64,000 nucleotides of DNA, taken from the NCBI RefSeq assembly GCF_038002345.1, contig NZ_JBBOCJ010000001.1, positions 2,108,001 through 2,172,000 on the forward strand, written 5' to 3'. The notes beneath the pieces are model-generated. The model had not been told where the DNA came from. It made no database searches and saw only the letters and a list, made by a program, of their open reading frames with translations. Origin of the DNA: Paenibacillus sp. FSL M7-0420. GTDB taxonomy: Bacteria; Bacillota; Bacilli; Paenibacillales; Paenibacillaceae. This document shows, in pieces, positions 23,144 to 31,494 of this stretch (its first letter is position 1; each line of letters opens with the position of its first letter). A program made the position numbers and the translations under genes.

Positions 23144-24181
23144 CTAAGCAGCCAGCGCGTGTCGATACTCAATCGGCGCGCGCTGTTTCAGTTTCGCCTG
23201 AAAACGTTGGTAATTGTAAAAGTAGATATACTCCTCAACGGCTTGATGAATCTCTGCTTCTGACTTACACTGGTGAAGGTACAACTTTTCTGTCTTCAGA
23301 TGCGAAAAGAAGGATTCGATGCAGGCGTTATCCAGGCAGGTTGCTTTGCGAGAGTGGCTGCCCTTGACGCTGAATGCCTCTAATCGTGTGTTGTACGCCT
23401 GAGACGTGTACTGAAAGCCTTGGTCCGAATGGAGCACGGCCTCAGACACGTCTCTTTTCCGTGTCCACTGTTCAACCGTATCCAAGACGAGGTTTACGTC
23501 GTTTCGCTCCGAGATCTGCCAAGCTACAATTTCATTGTTGAAGAGGTCCTGAATCGCAGACAGATAATAAAAACGGGTGCCGTCTGAGATATACGTAATG
23601 TCCGTTACTAGCTTCTGCTGAGGTGCTGTCGCATGAAACTTACGCTTTAATCGGTTCGGGTAGACCACGGAAGGAGTAGAGCCCGCACGACGCCTTTTCT
23701 TGCGAATGACAGACTGGATCGATAGCTCTTTCATGAGCCGCCATACCTTCTTGTGGTTGACGAGGTAGCCTGCCTCCCGCAGGGCTGCCTGCATTCGAGG
23801 GTACCCGAAATAGGGATGAACCAGGTGAATCGCCACCATATGCTCTTTCATGGCGTGCTCTTGCTCATGGGCATCCATTCGTCGAACCTCTGCACCTCGC
23901 CACTTGTAGTAATTTGCCCGCGATACCTCTGCAATGGCTAATAGGCGGGTGATGCCATGTTGGTCACGTAGTTCTTCAATTACGGCGTATTTGTCATGCA
24001 GTCCAAGCTTCCCTCCCTTTACAGATTTGGATACCGCTTTTTTAAGTAGTCCACCTGTGCCTTTAAGTAATCTCGTTCTTCTTCTATACTGGCAAATGTA
24101 GAACGTGGACGTCCTTTTAAAGGGCTTGTTGCCCCTTTTGGTGTATGGAGTGGCTCCCCATTCCGATATTTCTTTACCCAT
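23144..24181 (-). CDS. IS3-family transposase OrfB (DDE integrase, made by -1 frameshift)
   Basis: The catalytic part of the transposase; 345 codons are open, but the natural product is the OrfAB fusion. It contains the HTH_21-type segment (LLAIAEVSRANYYKW) and the rve integrase core: first Asp in LVTDITYISDG, second Asp in LHSDQGFQYTS and Glu in NACIESFFSHLK, then the YNYQRFQ motif. The frames join at the heptamer A_AAA_AAG (plus coordinates 24037-24043): OrfA reads LKKRYPNL then stops, whereas a -1 shift gives LKKAVSKSVKGG, entering OrfB. The independent ATG at 24181 is probably not used. Confidence 0.92.
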   Translation of the reverse strand: MGKEISEWGATPYTKRGNKPFKRTSTFYICQYRRRTRLLKGTGGLLKKAVSKSVKGGKLGLHDKYAVIEELRDQHGITRLLAIAEVSRANYYKWRGAEVRRMDAHEQEHAMKEHMVAIHLVHPYFGYPRMQAALREAGYLVNHKKVWRLMKELSIQSVIRKKRRRAGSTPSVVYPNRLKRKFHATAPQQKLVTDITYISDGTRFYYLSAIQDLFNNEIVAWQISERNDVNLVLDTVEQWTRKRDVSEAVLHSDQGFQYTSQAYNTRLEAFSVKGSHSRKATCLDNACIESFFSHLKTEKLYLHQCKSEAEIHQAVEEYIYFYNYQRFQAKLKQRAPIEYRHALAA

Positions 24182-24348
24182 ACTTTAAGCTGGGTACAGT
24201 TCACAATCCCCAACCTGTCGGAGACGACCTTATAGCTCTCCCCTCCTGTAAAATAGGCTTGAATAGCCTCTTTCTTGAATGCCTCCGTGTACGATTGAAA
24301 CACTTGTCCCTTTTTGGCCATACCAAAATCCCCTCCCAGTTCACTCAT
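24019..24348 (-). CDS. IS3-family transposase OrfA
   Basis: A 109-residue DNA-binding protein with a helix-turn-helix (ESYKVVSDRLGIVNCTQLKVWV) and a C-terminal coiled coil (SIEEERDYLKAQVDYLKK). OrfA binds the ends of the element and, by ribosomal frameshifting near its end, supplies the N-terminus of the full transposase. The longest start is used; MAKKGQVFQSYT, nine residues in, is the more usual N-terminus of this group. Confidence 0.88.
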   Translation of the reverse strand: MSELGGDFGMAKKGQVFQSYTEAFKKEAIQAYFTGGESYKVVSDRLGIVNCTQLKVWVKKYRNGEPLHTPKGATSPLKGRPRSTFASIEEERDYLKAQVDYLKKRYPNL

Positions 24349-24405
24349 TTCCTCATGTTAACACATGAGGTTTTTTCGAGTGTCTACTTAAAGGGGATAA
24401 TACCA

Positions 24406-24560
24406 CAGCGTGGAGCGAGTGGGCGGAATGTAATCGAAAAACCGACCACATTGGTCTGGCGTGGAGCGAGTGGGCGGAATGTAATCGAAAAACCGACCAC
24501 ATTGGGCCAGCGTGGGGCGAGTGAGCCCAACGTAATCGAAAAACCGACCACATTGGGCTG
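24406..24560. repeat. 51-bp palindromic repeats, right part of the interrupted array (3 units)
   Basis: Palindromes start at 24429, 24480 and 24531, again 51 bases apart. Counting from the left unit (23077) through its CAG at 23107 (30 bases) and from the right CAG at 24408 to 24429 (21 bases) gives exactly 51, so this was one four-unit array before the IS arrived. The third unit begins C instead of T. The remaining bases up to the TerD gene at 24645 show nothing of note. Confidence 0.92.
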
Positions 24561-24644
24561 GCAGAAGGTGGCTCAGCGCTATCGGCGGTAACACCCGCCC
24601 GCCAGGGGACGTTGTTCCTGATCATGCTGGCCGCTACTTACTCC

Positions 24645-25952
24645 CTACTTGCTGCCGGCCTCCCACCGCAGATTCCAGTGGTAATGCTGGTCCAGCTCCT
24701 CGTGCCCGCTGAAATACTCTACAAGCCGTTCCACGCTGAAGCTGCCGTCCTGCTGGCTGCGAAGCATGGCGATGGCGCACATTCCCTTATCGTTGTTATG
24801 CTCGTCCAGCTGCACCTTGATCTCCGGCCCGCCCTGCTGGCTGATGGTTATAACGGCGCCGGCTTGTGACCAGTTCGTAACGCCTTCATAGATAAAAGCA
24901 AAGATGACGATCCGGTTGATCTCGGACAGGTGATGGCCGTTAATCCGCAGATTCTCGCCTGTAGCGATGGAGCCGGTGCGGTCATCCCCGTCCAGCGAGA
25001 TGTAGGGCGGCCGGTTCAAGCTGCCGAACGATTCGCCGAGTGCCTGGACCGTACCCTTAAGGCCGTTCTTCAGCTCGAACAGACAGCCGAGGTCCAGGTC
25101 AATGCCTCTGCTTCCGAACCACCCGGAGGATGGAGTCTGAAGCCAGTTAAGATTGATAAGAATCTCTCCCGAAGTTCCTACTCCCTGCTGGAGACGGAGG
25201 GTCTCCCCGTGCCGCTTGAGAACGATGGTGTCCGGGTTCAAGGGCGAAGCGGAAGGAGCGGGTGGTGCTGCGGGAGGCAATGAATCGACCGGCTTAGGCC
25301 GTGACCGCAGCTCCGGAAGAACAAAGGGGGAGTTGCGGGCGGGTTCGGGTGCTCTGGAAGCTTGAACAACAGGCAGGATGTCCTTGACCTGTATTCCGTA
25401 GCTGTGGCAGAGCGCGGCTAAACCTCCCGCATAACCGGAGCCGACCGCGCTGAATTTCCATTCGTTCTGATATCTGTAGATCTCCCCTGCCACAATGGCA
25501 GTCTCCACGGAATAACCGCCGCCCAGGCGGTACTGGAGGAGCTCCGTTCTATCCGCAGCGTTCATAACTCGCAGATAGGGATCGGAGAGCAGCGAGAAGC
25601 TCTGCTGTCTTGATTCCGCCTCATAGATCGTCAGGGCGAAGGCAATCCGCTCAACCTCCGCAGGAATTAGACTAAGCTCTACAGCAATTTGTGTATCGTC
25701 AGCGGGTCCGCTATGGACTCGTTGCGCGGGCGGCAATATCACTACAGACTGGTCCGGGGCCGCAGGATTGCCATAGAAAATAAGATCCTTCTCTGTTGCA
25801 ACCTTCTGCGACGCAGTAAGTAAAAAAACGGAGAAATCAATCTCGACCCCAGCCCTTGCTTCATTCCAGCCCATGCCTACGATGATGCGGCCGAGGAGAG
25901 GATTGTCTTTGGTTAAGCTGCATTTTTGCCCCTTGATAAGCTCAAGTGTCAT
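24645..25952 (-). CDS. TerD-TerA-like fusion protein of the tellurite/stress resistance family
   Basis: A 435-residue protein with no signal peptide. The N-terminal half (1-180) is a TerD domain (IIVGMGWNE, IDFSVFLL, VELSLIPAEVERIAFALTIYE, NEWKFSAVGSGYAGGLAAL), though the usual FDLDAS acidic motif is changed to EIDFS. A Pro-rich linker (about 200-235) leads to a TerA-like half with ILINLNWLQ, GIDLDLGCLFEL, YISLDGDDRTG and ENLRINGHHL. TerD and TerA are normally separate proteins in ter operons, thought to act at the membrane in stress or phage defence. It lies downstream of a gene for an uncharacterised protein; no terB or terC is nearby. Confidence 0.85.
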   Translation of the reverse strand: MTLELIKGQKCSLTKDNPLLGRIIVGMGWNEARAGVEIDFSVFLLTASQKVATEKDLIFYGNPAAPDQSVVILPPAQRVHSGPADDTQIAVELSLIPAEVERIAFALTIYEAESRQQSFSLLSDPYLRVMNAADRTELLQYRLGGGYSVETAIVAGEIYRYQNEWKFSAVGSGYAGGLAALCHSYGIQVKDILPVVQASRAPEPARNSPFVLPELRSRPKPVDSLPPAAPPAPSASPLNPDTIVLKRHGETLRLQQGVGTSGEILINLNWLQTPSSGWFGSRGIDLDLGCLFELKNGLKGTVQALGESFGSLNRPPYISLDGDDRTGSIATGENLRINGHHLSEINRIVIFAFIYEGVTNWSQAGAVITISQQGGPEIKVQLDEHNNDKGMCAIAMLRSQQDGSFSVERLVEYFSGHEELDQHYHWNLRWEAGSK

Positions 25953-26007
25953 GAGAACCAGCCTTTCCTATGAGTAGTTCAAGCTTGTATAAGTGCGGGT
26001 GGCAGAC

Positions 26008-26571
26008 TCAGAATCTGCCCCGGCTTCCGGCATCCAGATTGGGACCATTCAGATCCGTCAGGCGCTCCAGGGATTGCTCGTAGATCCGTACAATATCCTG
26101 TATCTTCTGGAACTCGGGGTCCGAGGGACCCAGGTTGTCCATGAACATGCGCTGTAGAATTTCTTGGTAAAAGGAGATACGGCTCCCCACCAGCTTGCAT
26201 TCGTAGTCAATGACCTCTTCAATCGAGTGCTGCTGAACGAATTCCATCAGATCGTCTGCAGGATTACCGCGTGACTCGCGTTCATTGCGTGCGGCAACCG
26301 GCGCGCTGACATTATCCAGATTGACGGTGGAGCGTATGTCGGTGAACAGAATCCCTTCCTTGGCCAGCATCACCTGAAAAGGCTTGTGCTTGAACAGCTC
26401 CTGCGCAACCAGCGTACACATTGCCTGATTCCTCAGCAGCATCCCGTCAAACGGATGCAGCACCCACCCGCTGTCATCCCGGAACAGGTTGAATGTAAAA
26501 TATTCACCCCCATACTCATATCTCAAGTTGATAGCTGTCTCAGATGTAAGCTCGTATTGAAATGCATCCAT
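26008..26571 (-). CDS. Uncharacterised protein encoded upstream of the TerD-TerA fusion
   Basis: A 187-residue soluble protein that I do not recognise. The N-terminal third is beta-rich (INLRYEYGGEYFTFNLFRDDSGW), the middle carries a short Asn/Arg/Glu-rich linker, and the C-terminal part is helical (HSIEEVIDYECKLVGSRISFYQEILQRM). There is no signal peptide or TM helix. GCAGGAGGCGCG precedes the ATG. It is 55 bases upstream of the TerD-TerA gene on the same strand, so a joint function is likely. Confidence 0.7.
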   Translation of the reverse strand: MDAFQYELTSETAINLRYEYGGEYFTFNLFRDDSGWVLHPFDGMLLRNQAMCTLVAQELFKHKPFQVMLAKEGILFTDIRSTVNLDNVSAPVAARNERESRGNPADDLMEFVQQHSIEEVIDYECKLVGSRISFYQEILQRMFMDNLGPSDPEFQKIQDIVRIYEQSLERLTDLNGPNLDAGSRGRF

Positions 26572-26660
26572 TCTATTGCGCGCCTCCTGCTTCTACTTTG
26601 GATTTCTATTAGCATAGCAGAAAATGGGGAATCTTGGAGAGAGGATTTTAGCCTAAATGA

Positions 26661-26689
26661 AAGAACCTCTTGCGCCGCAAGAGGCTCTT
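26661..26689 (-). terminator. Terminator of the minus-strand two-component operon
   Basis: AAGAGCCTCTTGC and GCAAGAGGTTCTT (as read on minus) pair around GGC, followed by TTTCATTT. It lies about 20 bases after the kinase stop codon. Confidence 0.7.
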
Positions 26690-26710
26690 CCATTCGCTGT
26701 CAATCCGTCT

Positions 26711-28093
26711 TCACGCCAAAGGGGGAAACTGCAGGGTGGCCCGCAGTCCGTGGCCGGCGCTGCTCTCCAGAACAAGCTTGCCCTTATGGGCTTCGGCAAT
26801 GCGGGCGACCATCGGAAGGCCAAGCCCGTGGCCCTGCCGGACGGGGCGGGTCCGCTTCCCGGAGTAAGGCAGCAGGACCAGCTCCGGCAAGTGCTCCGCC
26901 GGCACACCCTGACCCTTGTCCGATACGGACAAGGCGAGACAGGAGTCTTCCTCGCTGCGGAGGATGCTAACCACAATCCGGCACCCATCCGGGTTATGCC
27001 GGATGCTGTTCTGGACCAGATTACTTACTGCACGGTAGAGCAGCTTCTCATCTCCCATCACCTTCAGGCTCTCATCAGTAAGGCAGAGGTCAATCGTATA
27101 CCGCTCCTCCAGGCCGTTATTCATGAAGTCGGATACCACGGTCCGGGCCAGAGCGGATAAGCGTACCGGCTTAAGCTGCAACGGTTGCATGTCATACTCC
27201 AGCATAGAGACGAGGTTCAAGTCGCTCACCAGCGACCTTAGCTGCTCGCCTTGGCGGCGGATAATGGCAGCCTGCTGGCGTTGCTCTCCGGTCAGGTTAT
27301 CTTGTTCCTCCAGATTGCTCGCGTAGCCAAGGATCATCGAGAGCGGGGTGCGGATGTCATGGGAGATCCCGGCGATCCAGTTGGAGCGGGCTTCATCCCG
27401 TGATTTCAGCTGCGCGCTCCGGGTCTGCAGGGTAGCGGAAGCCGAATTAATGCTCTCGGACAAATCACTGAAGAGTCCGGCAGTCTCCAGGTTAACCGGC
27501 TTGTCTTTGGCCAGGGCATGAATGCTGTTGATCAGGGGCCGGATATTGCGGATCAGCCGGGTGCCGATGAACAAGGAGAGGGCCACGGCCAGTACCACAT
27601 TGCAGATCAGGAGCAGCAGCACTCTTAAGGGAAGGGAGCGCAGCCAGTCCGTCATGTATCCGAGCTGGTATTTTTCATATGAATATTTGGGATAGCCTAC
27701 AACGAGAAGTCCTTCCGGGTGCTCCCACATATACACAGGATATTCCAGCAAGTAGTAGCGTGAGAACTTCGCCACCTCTACGATGTTGTAAGCGCGCGGA
27801 ACCTCCGGCGGCAGCTGCTCACTCCACGTTACCTTGCCTCCGGCATCCAGCAGCATGGCCCAGGCCCGGTTCTGCTGAAGCAGCGCGGCCGCCTTGGGAT
27901 TCAGGGAGTACTTGCCGTCTGACCCTTGCAGATCTGAGGATATTTCCCTTACGACCTTCTCCGGCGAAGCCTCCTGATGGGTCTCCTTGAAGATTAGCAA
28001 GCCGAGCAGAATCAGATTGAACAGGAGCAGGAGCGCAGAGACCAGCAGGGTGGAGCCTACGAATTTGCGTAAAATCCGGACCGCACTGTCCAT
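26711..28093 (-). CDS. Sensor histidine kinase, partner of the LanFEG-like exporter
   Basis: A 460-residue membrane kinase. TM helix (about 14-34), extracytoplasmic loop of about 130 residues, TM helix (about 166-190), HAMP-like linker, HisKA with GISHDIRTPLSM (phospho-acceptor His245) and HATPase with NLVQNSIRHNPDG, DKGQGVP and GHGLGLPMVARIAE. Its ATG overlaps the stop of the upstream regulator gene by one base, so the pair is translationally coupled. Divergence from an ABC exporter of the lantibiotic-immunity type suggests it senses a cell-envelope peptide antibiotic. Confidence 0.88.
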   Translation of the reverse strand: MDSAVRILRKFVGSTLLVSALLLLFNLILLGLLIFKETHQEASPEKVVREISSDLQGSDGKYSLNPKAAALLQQNRAWAMLLDAGGKVTWSEQLPPEVPRAYNIVEVAKFSRYYLLEYPVYMWEHPEGLLVVGYPKYSYEKYQLGYMTDWLRSLPLRVLLLLICNVVLAVALSLFIGTRLIRNIRPLINSIHALAKDKPVNLETAGLFSDLSESINSASATLQTRSAQLKSRDEARSNWIAGISHDIRTPLSMILGYASNLEEQDNLTGEQRQQAAIIRRQGEQLRSLVSDLNLVSMLEYDMQPLQLKPVRLSALARTVVSDFMNNGLEERYTIDLCLTDESLKVMGDEKLLYRAVSNLVQNSIRHNPDGCRIVVSILRSEEDSCLALSVSDKGQGVPAEHLPELVLLPYSGKRTRPVRQGHGLGLPMVARIAEAHKGKLVLESSAGHGLRATLQFPPLA

Positions 28094-28806
28094 TAGAGCG
28101 CCTCCTGAACAATGAGCTTATAGCCCAGCCCTCTGACCGTCAGCAATTGCACCGGCTTCGAAGGGTCGGCTTCGATCTTCTCGCGGATACGCCGGATATG
28201 TACCATTAAGGTATTCTCATACCCGTAGCTGTCATCTCCCCATACCGCCAGGCAGAGAGCATCGCTGGTCACAATCCGGCCGCGGTTCTCATAGAGCTTG
28301 ACCAGAATGGCGTGCTCCTTAGCCGTCAGGGGCAGCTCCTGGCCGTCTCTTCGTACCACAGCGCTGTCCAGATCCACCACCAGCTCCCCCGACCTGAAGA
28401 CAGGAAGCCGCTCCGGAACGGAGGGCGCATACACCCGCTTCAGCACAGCCGTCAGACGCAGCATTAGCTCCCTCGGCAGAAAAGGCTTGACGATATAATC
28501 GTCGGCCCCAAGGCCCAGCCCCAGCAGGCGGTCCTCATCTTCACCGCGCGCCGACACGAAGAGGACCGGCATATCAGAGAAGGTTCGTATGGCGGAGAGA
28601 AGCGAGAACCCGTCCCTATCCGGCAGCATCACATCGAGAATGGCGATATCCGGTTTTTCCTGGCGGCACATGGCGAGGGCACTGCTATAATCTCCAGCCG
28701 CATATATGCGGTAATACCCTTCTTTTCGTAAAAAGAGCTCGATCATCTCACGTATTTTTGGCTCGTCCTCAACGATCATTATTTTGCGGTTCTTCATCGT
28801 ATTCAA
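28093..28806 (-). CDS. OmpR-family response regulator
   Basis: A 237-residue regulator. The receiver domain has VEDEP, phospho-acceptor Asp58 in ILDVMLPD, VSARGEDED and VKPFLPREL; the winged helix (about 135-232) has LTAKEHAILVKL and ENTLMVHIRRIREKI. The TTG at 28806 is chosen because GGGTGAT lies about seven bases upstream; the ATG three codons later would be too far from it. AGTATA on plus (28826-28831) is a possible -10 for this operon. The divergent exporter genes are the probable target. Confidence 0.88.
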   Translation of the reverse strand: MNTMKNRKIMIVEDEPKIREMIELFLRKEGYYRIYAAGDYSSALAMCRQEKPDIAILDVMLPDRDGFSLLSAIRTFSDMPVLFVSARGEDEDRLLGLGLGADDYIVKPFLPRELMLRLTAVLKRVYAPSVPERLPVFRSGELVVDLDSAVVRRDGQELPLTAKEHAILVKLYENRGRIVTSDALCLAVWGDDSYGYENTLMVHIRRIREKIEADPSKPVQLLTVRGLGYKLIVQEAL

Positions 28807-28960
28807 TCGTCATCACCCATGAATCAGTATACACGATCAGGCAGTGAAGAATGGGAGGAGCCGGAGTATTTAAGGTAGGCGTAAGGTTATCTTCAGCCTG
28901 GAGCAAGGGAAGGCCTCTATGCTAGGAAGCAAGAGCCGACTTGAGAGAAATGGAGCTGAA

Positions 28961-29887
28961 ATGGAACCTATGAACATTCAACCAATTATCGAGACACAGC
29001 AATTGACCAAAACCTATGGGGGAACGCCCCGGGTGGATCAGGTGAATCTAAAGGTGCAGCAGGGAGAGATTTTTGGCTTCCTTGGTCCGAACGGAGCAGG
29101 GAAGACGACTACGCTTAAGATGCTGCTGGGACTGGTGCAACCCACCCAAGGAACCGTTAAGCTGTTCGGGCAAGAGCTGCGGAACCACCGGCTGGAGATT
29201 CTGAACCGGACGGGCTCGCTGATTGAGTCGCCTTCCTATTACGGACATCTGACGGGCCTTGAGAATCTGAGAGTCATGCAGCGGCTGCGCAGCCTGCCTG
29301 CCAAAAATATTGATAAGGTACTGCAGATTGTCCGGCTGGACAATCACCGGCACAAGCCTGCCGGGCAGTATTCACTCGGAATGAAGCAGCGCCTGGGTCT
29401 GGCTATGGCCTTGCTGGCTTTCCCGAGTCTGCTGATTCTGGATGAGCCTACGAATGGGCTCGATCCTGCGGGGATCGGAGAGATCCGGGAGCTGATTAAA
29501 TCCTTGCCTGCCCAGTATGACATGACGATTGTGGTATCCAGCCACCTGTTGTCGGAGATTGAGCAGACTGCTACATCGGTTGGCATCATCAGTGACGGCA
29601 AGCTGCTGTTCCAGGGGGCTATGGCTGCGCTTCAGGCGCAGAACCGGGCGGCGGTTCACTTTCGGATCGATGATCCCGCCCGGGCAGTCCGGATACTGTC
29701 GGAGTACGGGTATAGGCCCAGAATGCAGGAGCAGCAACTGGTGTTCAGCGCCATGCCGGACTCTGAGGTGGCTCGGGTCAATGAGATGCTGGTGTCCGGC
29801 CAGATTGCTGTGAGCCGCATCGTGGAATTCAGGAAGAGTCTGGAGGATATCTTCCTGGATCTCACCGGAAAGGAGCGGAGCCTGTGA
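28961..29887 (+). CDS. ABC transporter ATP-binding protein, lantibiotic-immunity/bacitracin type
   Basis: A 308-residue ATPase that drives export or removal of a membrane-active compound through the two following permeases. Walker A GPNGAGKTT, Q-loop, signature YSLGMKQRLG, Walker B LLILDEPTNGLDPAG and His switch VVSSHLLSEIEQ are all present; the C-terminal 80 residues form the extra domain typical of BcrA/LanF proteins. The ATG at 28961 has GGAG six bases upstream; the frame extends further back without a ribosome site. The stop overlaps the next start (TGATG). Confidence 0.92.
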   Translation: MEPMNIQPIIETQQLTKTYGGTPRVDQVNLKVQQGEIFGFLGPNGAGKTTTLKMLLGLVQPTQGTVKLFGQELRNHRLEILNRTGSLIESPSYYGHLTGLENLRVMQRLRSLPAKNIDKVLQIVRLDNHRHKPAGQYSLGMKQRLGLAMALLAFPSLLILDEPTNGLDPAGIGEIRELIKSLPAQYDMTIVVSSHLLSEIEQTATSVGIISDGKLLFQGAMAALQAQNRAAVHFRIDDPARAVRILSEYGYRPRMQEQQLVFSAMPDSEVARVNEMLVSGQIAVSRIVEFRKSLEDIFLDLTGKERSL

Positions 29888-30636
29888 TGAAAGCCTTGTT
29901 CCTCGAATATTACAAAATCCGGCGGAGAAAAGTGTGGGCGATGCTGACGCTCTTTCTGGCCGCCGAGCTGGGCTGGGCGGCCATGTCCATGAGCATCTCG
30001 ATCTCGCGGAGTGCGGACAATGCCACCTGGGAAGCGCTGATATTCAGCCTCTCGTCCATGAACGGGCTGTTCCTGCCGATTCTGTCGGCGATTGTGGTGT
30101 CGAGAATTTGCGACATGGAGCATAAAGGGGATACCTGGAAAATGCTGATGACCACTTCTGTCGGACGCCAGGCGGTCTATGCCGCCAAATTCGCCTGTGC
30201 AGGCAGTCTGATCCTGTACGGCATCCTGGCCCAGGTTGTTTTTATTGCCGGCTTCGGCATGTTCCATAGACTCGCAGAACCGCTTCCGGCAGGCCTGCTG
30301 CTGCAGTTCACTGCGGGTACTCTGATTGCCAGTCTGCTGATTATTGCGATGCAGCAATGGATATCGCTGGCGGTGAAGAATCAGGCATTTGCCCTGTGTC
30401 TTGGCATGCTGGGCGGGTTCATGGGGACGACCGCAAGCTTGTTCCCTGCCGCTGTCCGGCAGTTGGTCGTCTGGTCCTATTATCTGGATCTCAGTCCGGT
30501 GACTTATGTGTATAAGGCTTCATCAGGAACTTATGTTACCGGAAGCATGCCTCTGATTCAGTTAAGTGCAGCTCTGATACTGACACTGGTTCTGTATGTT
30601 GCCGGGAATACCCATGTCTCCAAACAATCGGTCTAA
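29887..30636 (+). CDS. ABC-2 permease of the lantibiotic-immunity type (first subunit)
   Basis: A 249-residue integral membrane protein with six predicted TM helices. It starts MKALFLEYYKIRRRKVWAM, a common beginning of LanE/LanG-type permeases, and continues with SISISRSADNATWEALIFS and CDMEHKGDTWKMLMTT. The ATG at 29887 overlaps the ATPase stop, with AAGGAGCGG eight bases upstream; a GTG one codon earlier is less likely. It acts with the following permease and the preceding ATPase. Confidence 0.85.
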   Translation: MKALFLEYYKIRRRKVWAMLTLFLAAELGWAAMSMSISISRSADNATWEALIFSLSSMNGLFLPILSAIVVSRICDMEHKGDTWKMLMTTSVGRQAVYAAKFACAGSLILYGILAQVVFIAGFGMFHRLAEPLPAGLLLQFTAGTLIASLLIIAMQQWISLAVKNQAFALCLGMLGGFMGTTASLFPAAVRQLVVWSYYLDLSPVTYVYKASSGTYVTGSMPLIQLSAALILTLVLYVAGNTHVSKQSV

Positions 30637-30648
30637 GGAGGAGAACTT

Positions 30649-31374
30649 ATGCTTAGAAGTGTTGCTGCCGAATGGCCCAAGCTGCGCCGCTCGCGGATGG
30701 GACTGGTACTGGTCAGTCTGCCTGTGGTCAGCCTGATGATCGGCTGTGCTAATTTTGTAATGAACCGGGAGGCCTTGCAGGGAGAGTGGTATAGCTTATG
30801 GACTCAGGTAAGCTTATTTTATGGAGAGTTCTTCCTGCCGATTCTGATTGCCATCTGCTGCGCCTTTGTCTGCAGGCTGGAGCATGTGAACCGGAACTGG
30901 AACATGATCCTGGCTGCTCCAGTATCCATAACAAGTCTCTTTATAGCCAAGCTTGTTATTGTCGGCGTGCTGATTGCGGGAGCGCAGGGCATGTTTCTGT
31001 TATTGTACTGGACTGCTGGGCAGATGCTCGCCTTTAGCGGGCCTTTTCCGCTGGAAATGGTGATCTGGACCCTTCGCGGCTGGGTAGCTTCACTGAGCAT
31101 TGCCGCTCTGCAGCTTGGCTTGTCCATCCGTATCCGCAGCTTTGCCACACCGGTCGGAATCAGTCTATGTGCGGTTTTTGTGGGGCTGGGCCTTTATTTG
31201 CTGAAGCTGGGGCTGCTGTTCCCGTATTCGCTGCTGACCATTGGCATGGGCGTGCTTACCCAGCGCGGACTGACGGCTATGGAGAATCTGCTATTCTTCC
31301 TGATGAATGGAGTGTACCTCGTAGTTCTATCGGTCTGGTCAATCCGCAGATTGAGATATAAGGATGTAGGCTGA
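30649..31374 (+). CDS. ABC-2 permease of the lantibiotic-immunity type (second subunit)
   Basis: A 241-residue membrane protein with six predicted TM helices, related to the preceding permease (AAEWPKLRRSRMGLVLVSLP at the N-terminus, CRLEHVNRNWNMILAAPVS in the middle). AAGGAGGAG precedes the ATG 12 bases after the previous gene. Together the three genes make an ATPase-permease-permease set like LanFEG, which gives immunity to lantibiotics in producers and resistance in others. No lantibiotic precursor or modification gene is visible here. Confidence 0.85.
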   Translation: MLRSVAAEWPKLRRSRMGLVLVSLPVVSLMIGCANFVMNREALQGEWYSLWTQVSLFYGEFFLPILIAICCAFVCRLEHVNRNWNMILAAPVSITSLFIAKLVIVGVLIAGAQGMFLLLYWTAGQMLAFSGPFPLEMVIWTLRGWVASLSIAALQLGLSIRIRSFATPVGISLCAVFVGLGLYLLKLGLLFPYSLLTIGMGVLTQRGLTAMENLLFFLMNGVYLVVLSVWSIRRLRYKDVG

Positions 31375-31411
31375 TGCGTGGAGGGCAGGTGTAGAAGCAT
31401 TAAGCAGCAGA

Positions 31412-31440
31412 AAGCGGAGGCCGGGGGCCTCCGCTTATCT
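31412..31440. terminator. Terminator between the LanFEG-like operon and the asparaginase gene
   Basis: AAGCGGAGGCC and GGCCTCCGCTT pair perfectly around GGG. The tail is TATCTTA, so the T-run is weak. It lies between convergent genes. Confidence 0.65.
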
Positions 31441-31494
31441 TACGTATCCTATAAGGGATGATGCAGGGAACCCGCTCAAGAAGCGAGTGTCTTC

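Larger units (their letters stand above)
23108..24405 (-). mobile_element. IS3-family insertion sequence (IS150-like), apparently intact
   Basis: A 1298-bp element with imperfect terminal inverted repeats: the left end starts TGGTCATACCCC and the right end, read on minus, starts TGGTATTATCCCC; both continue into AAGTAGACA. It is flanked by a 3-bp direct repeat, CAG. It contains overlapping orfA and orfB on the minus strand with an A_AAA_AAG slippery heptamer. All DDE residues are present, so it may still be active. The insertion split one unit of the 51-bp repeat array. Confidence 0.92.
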
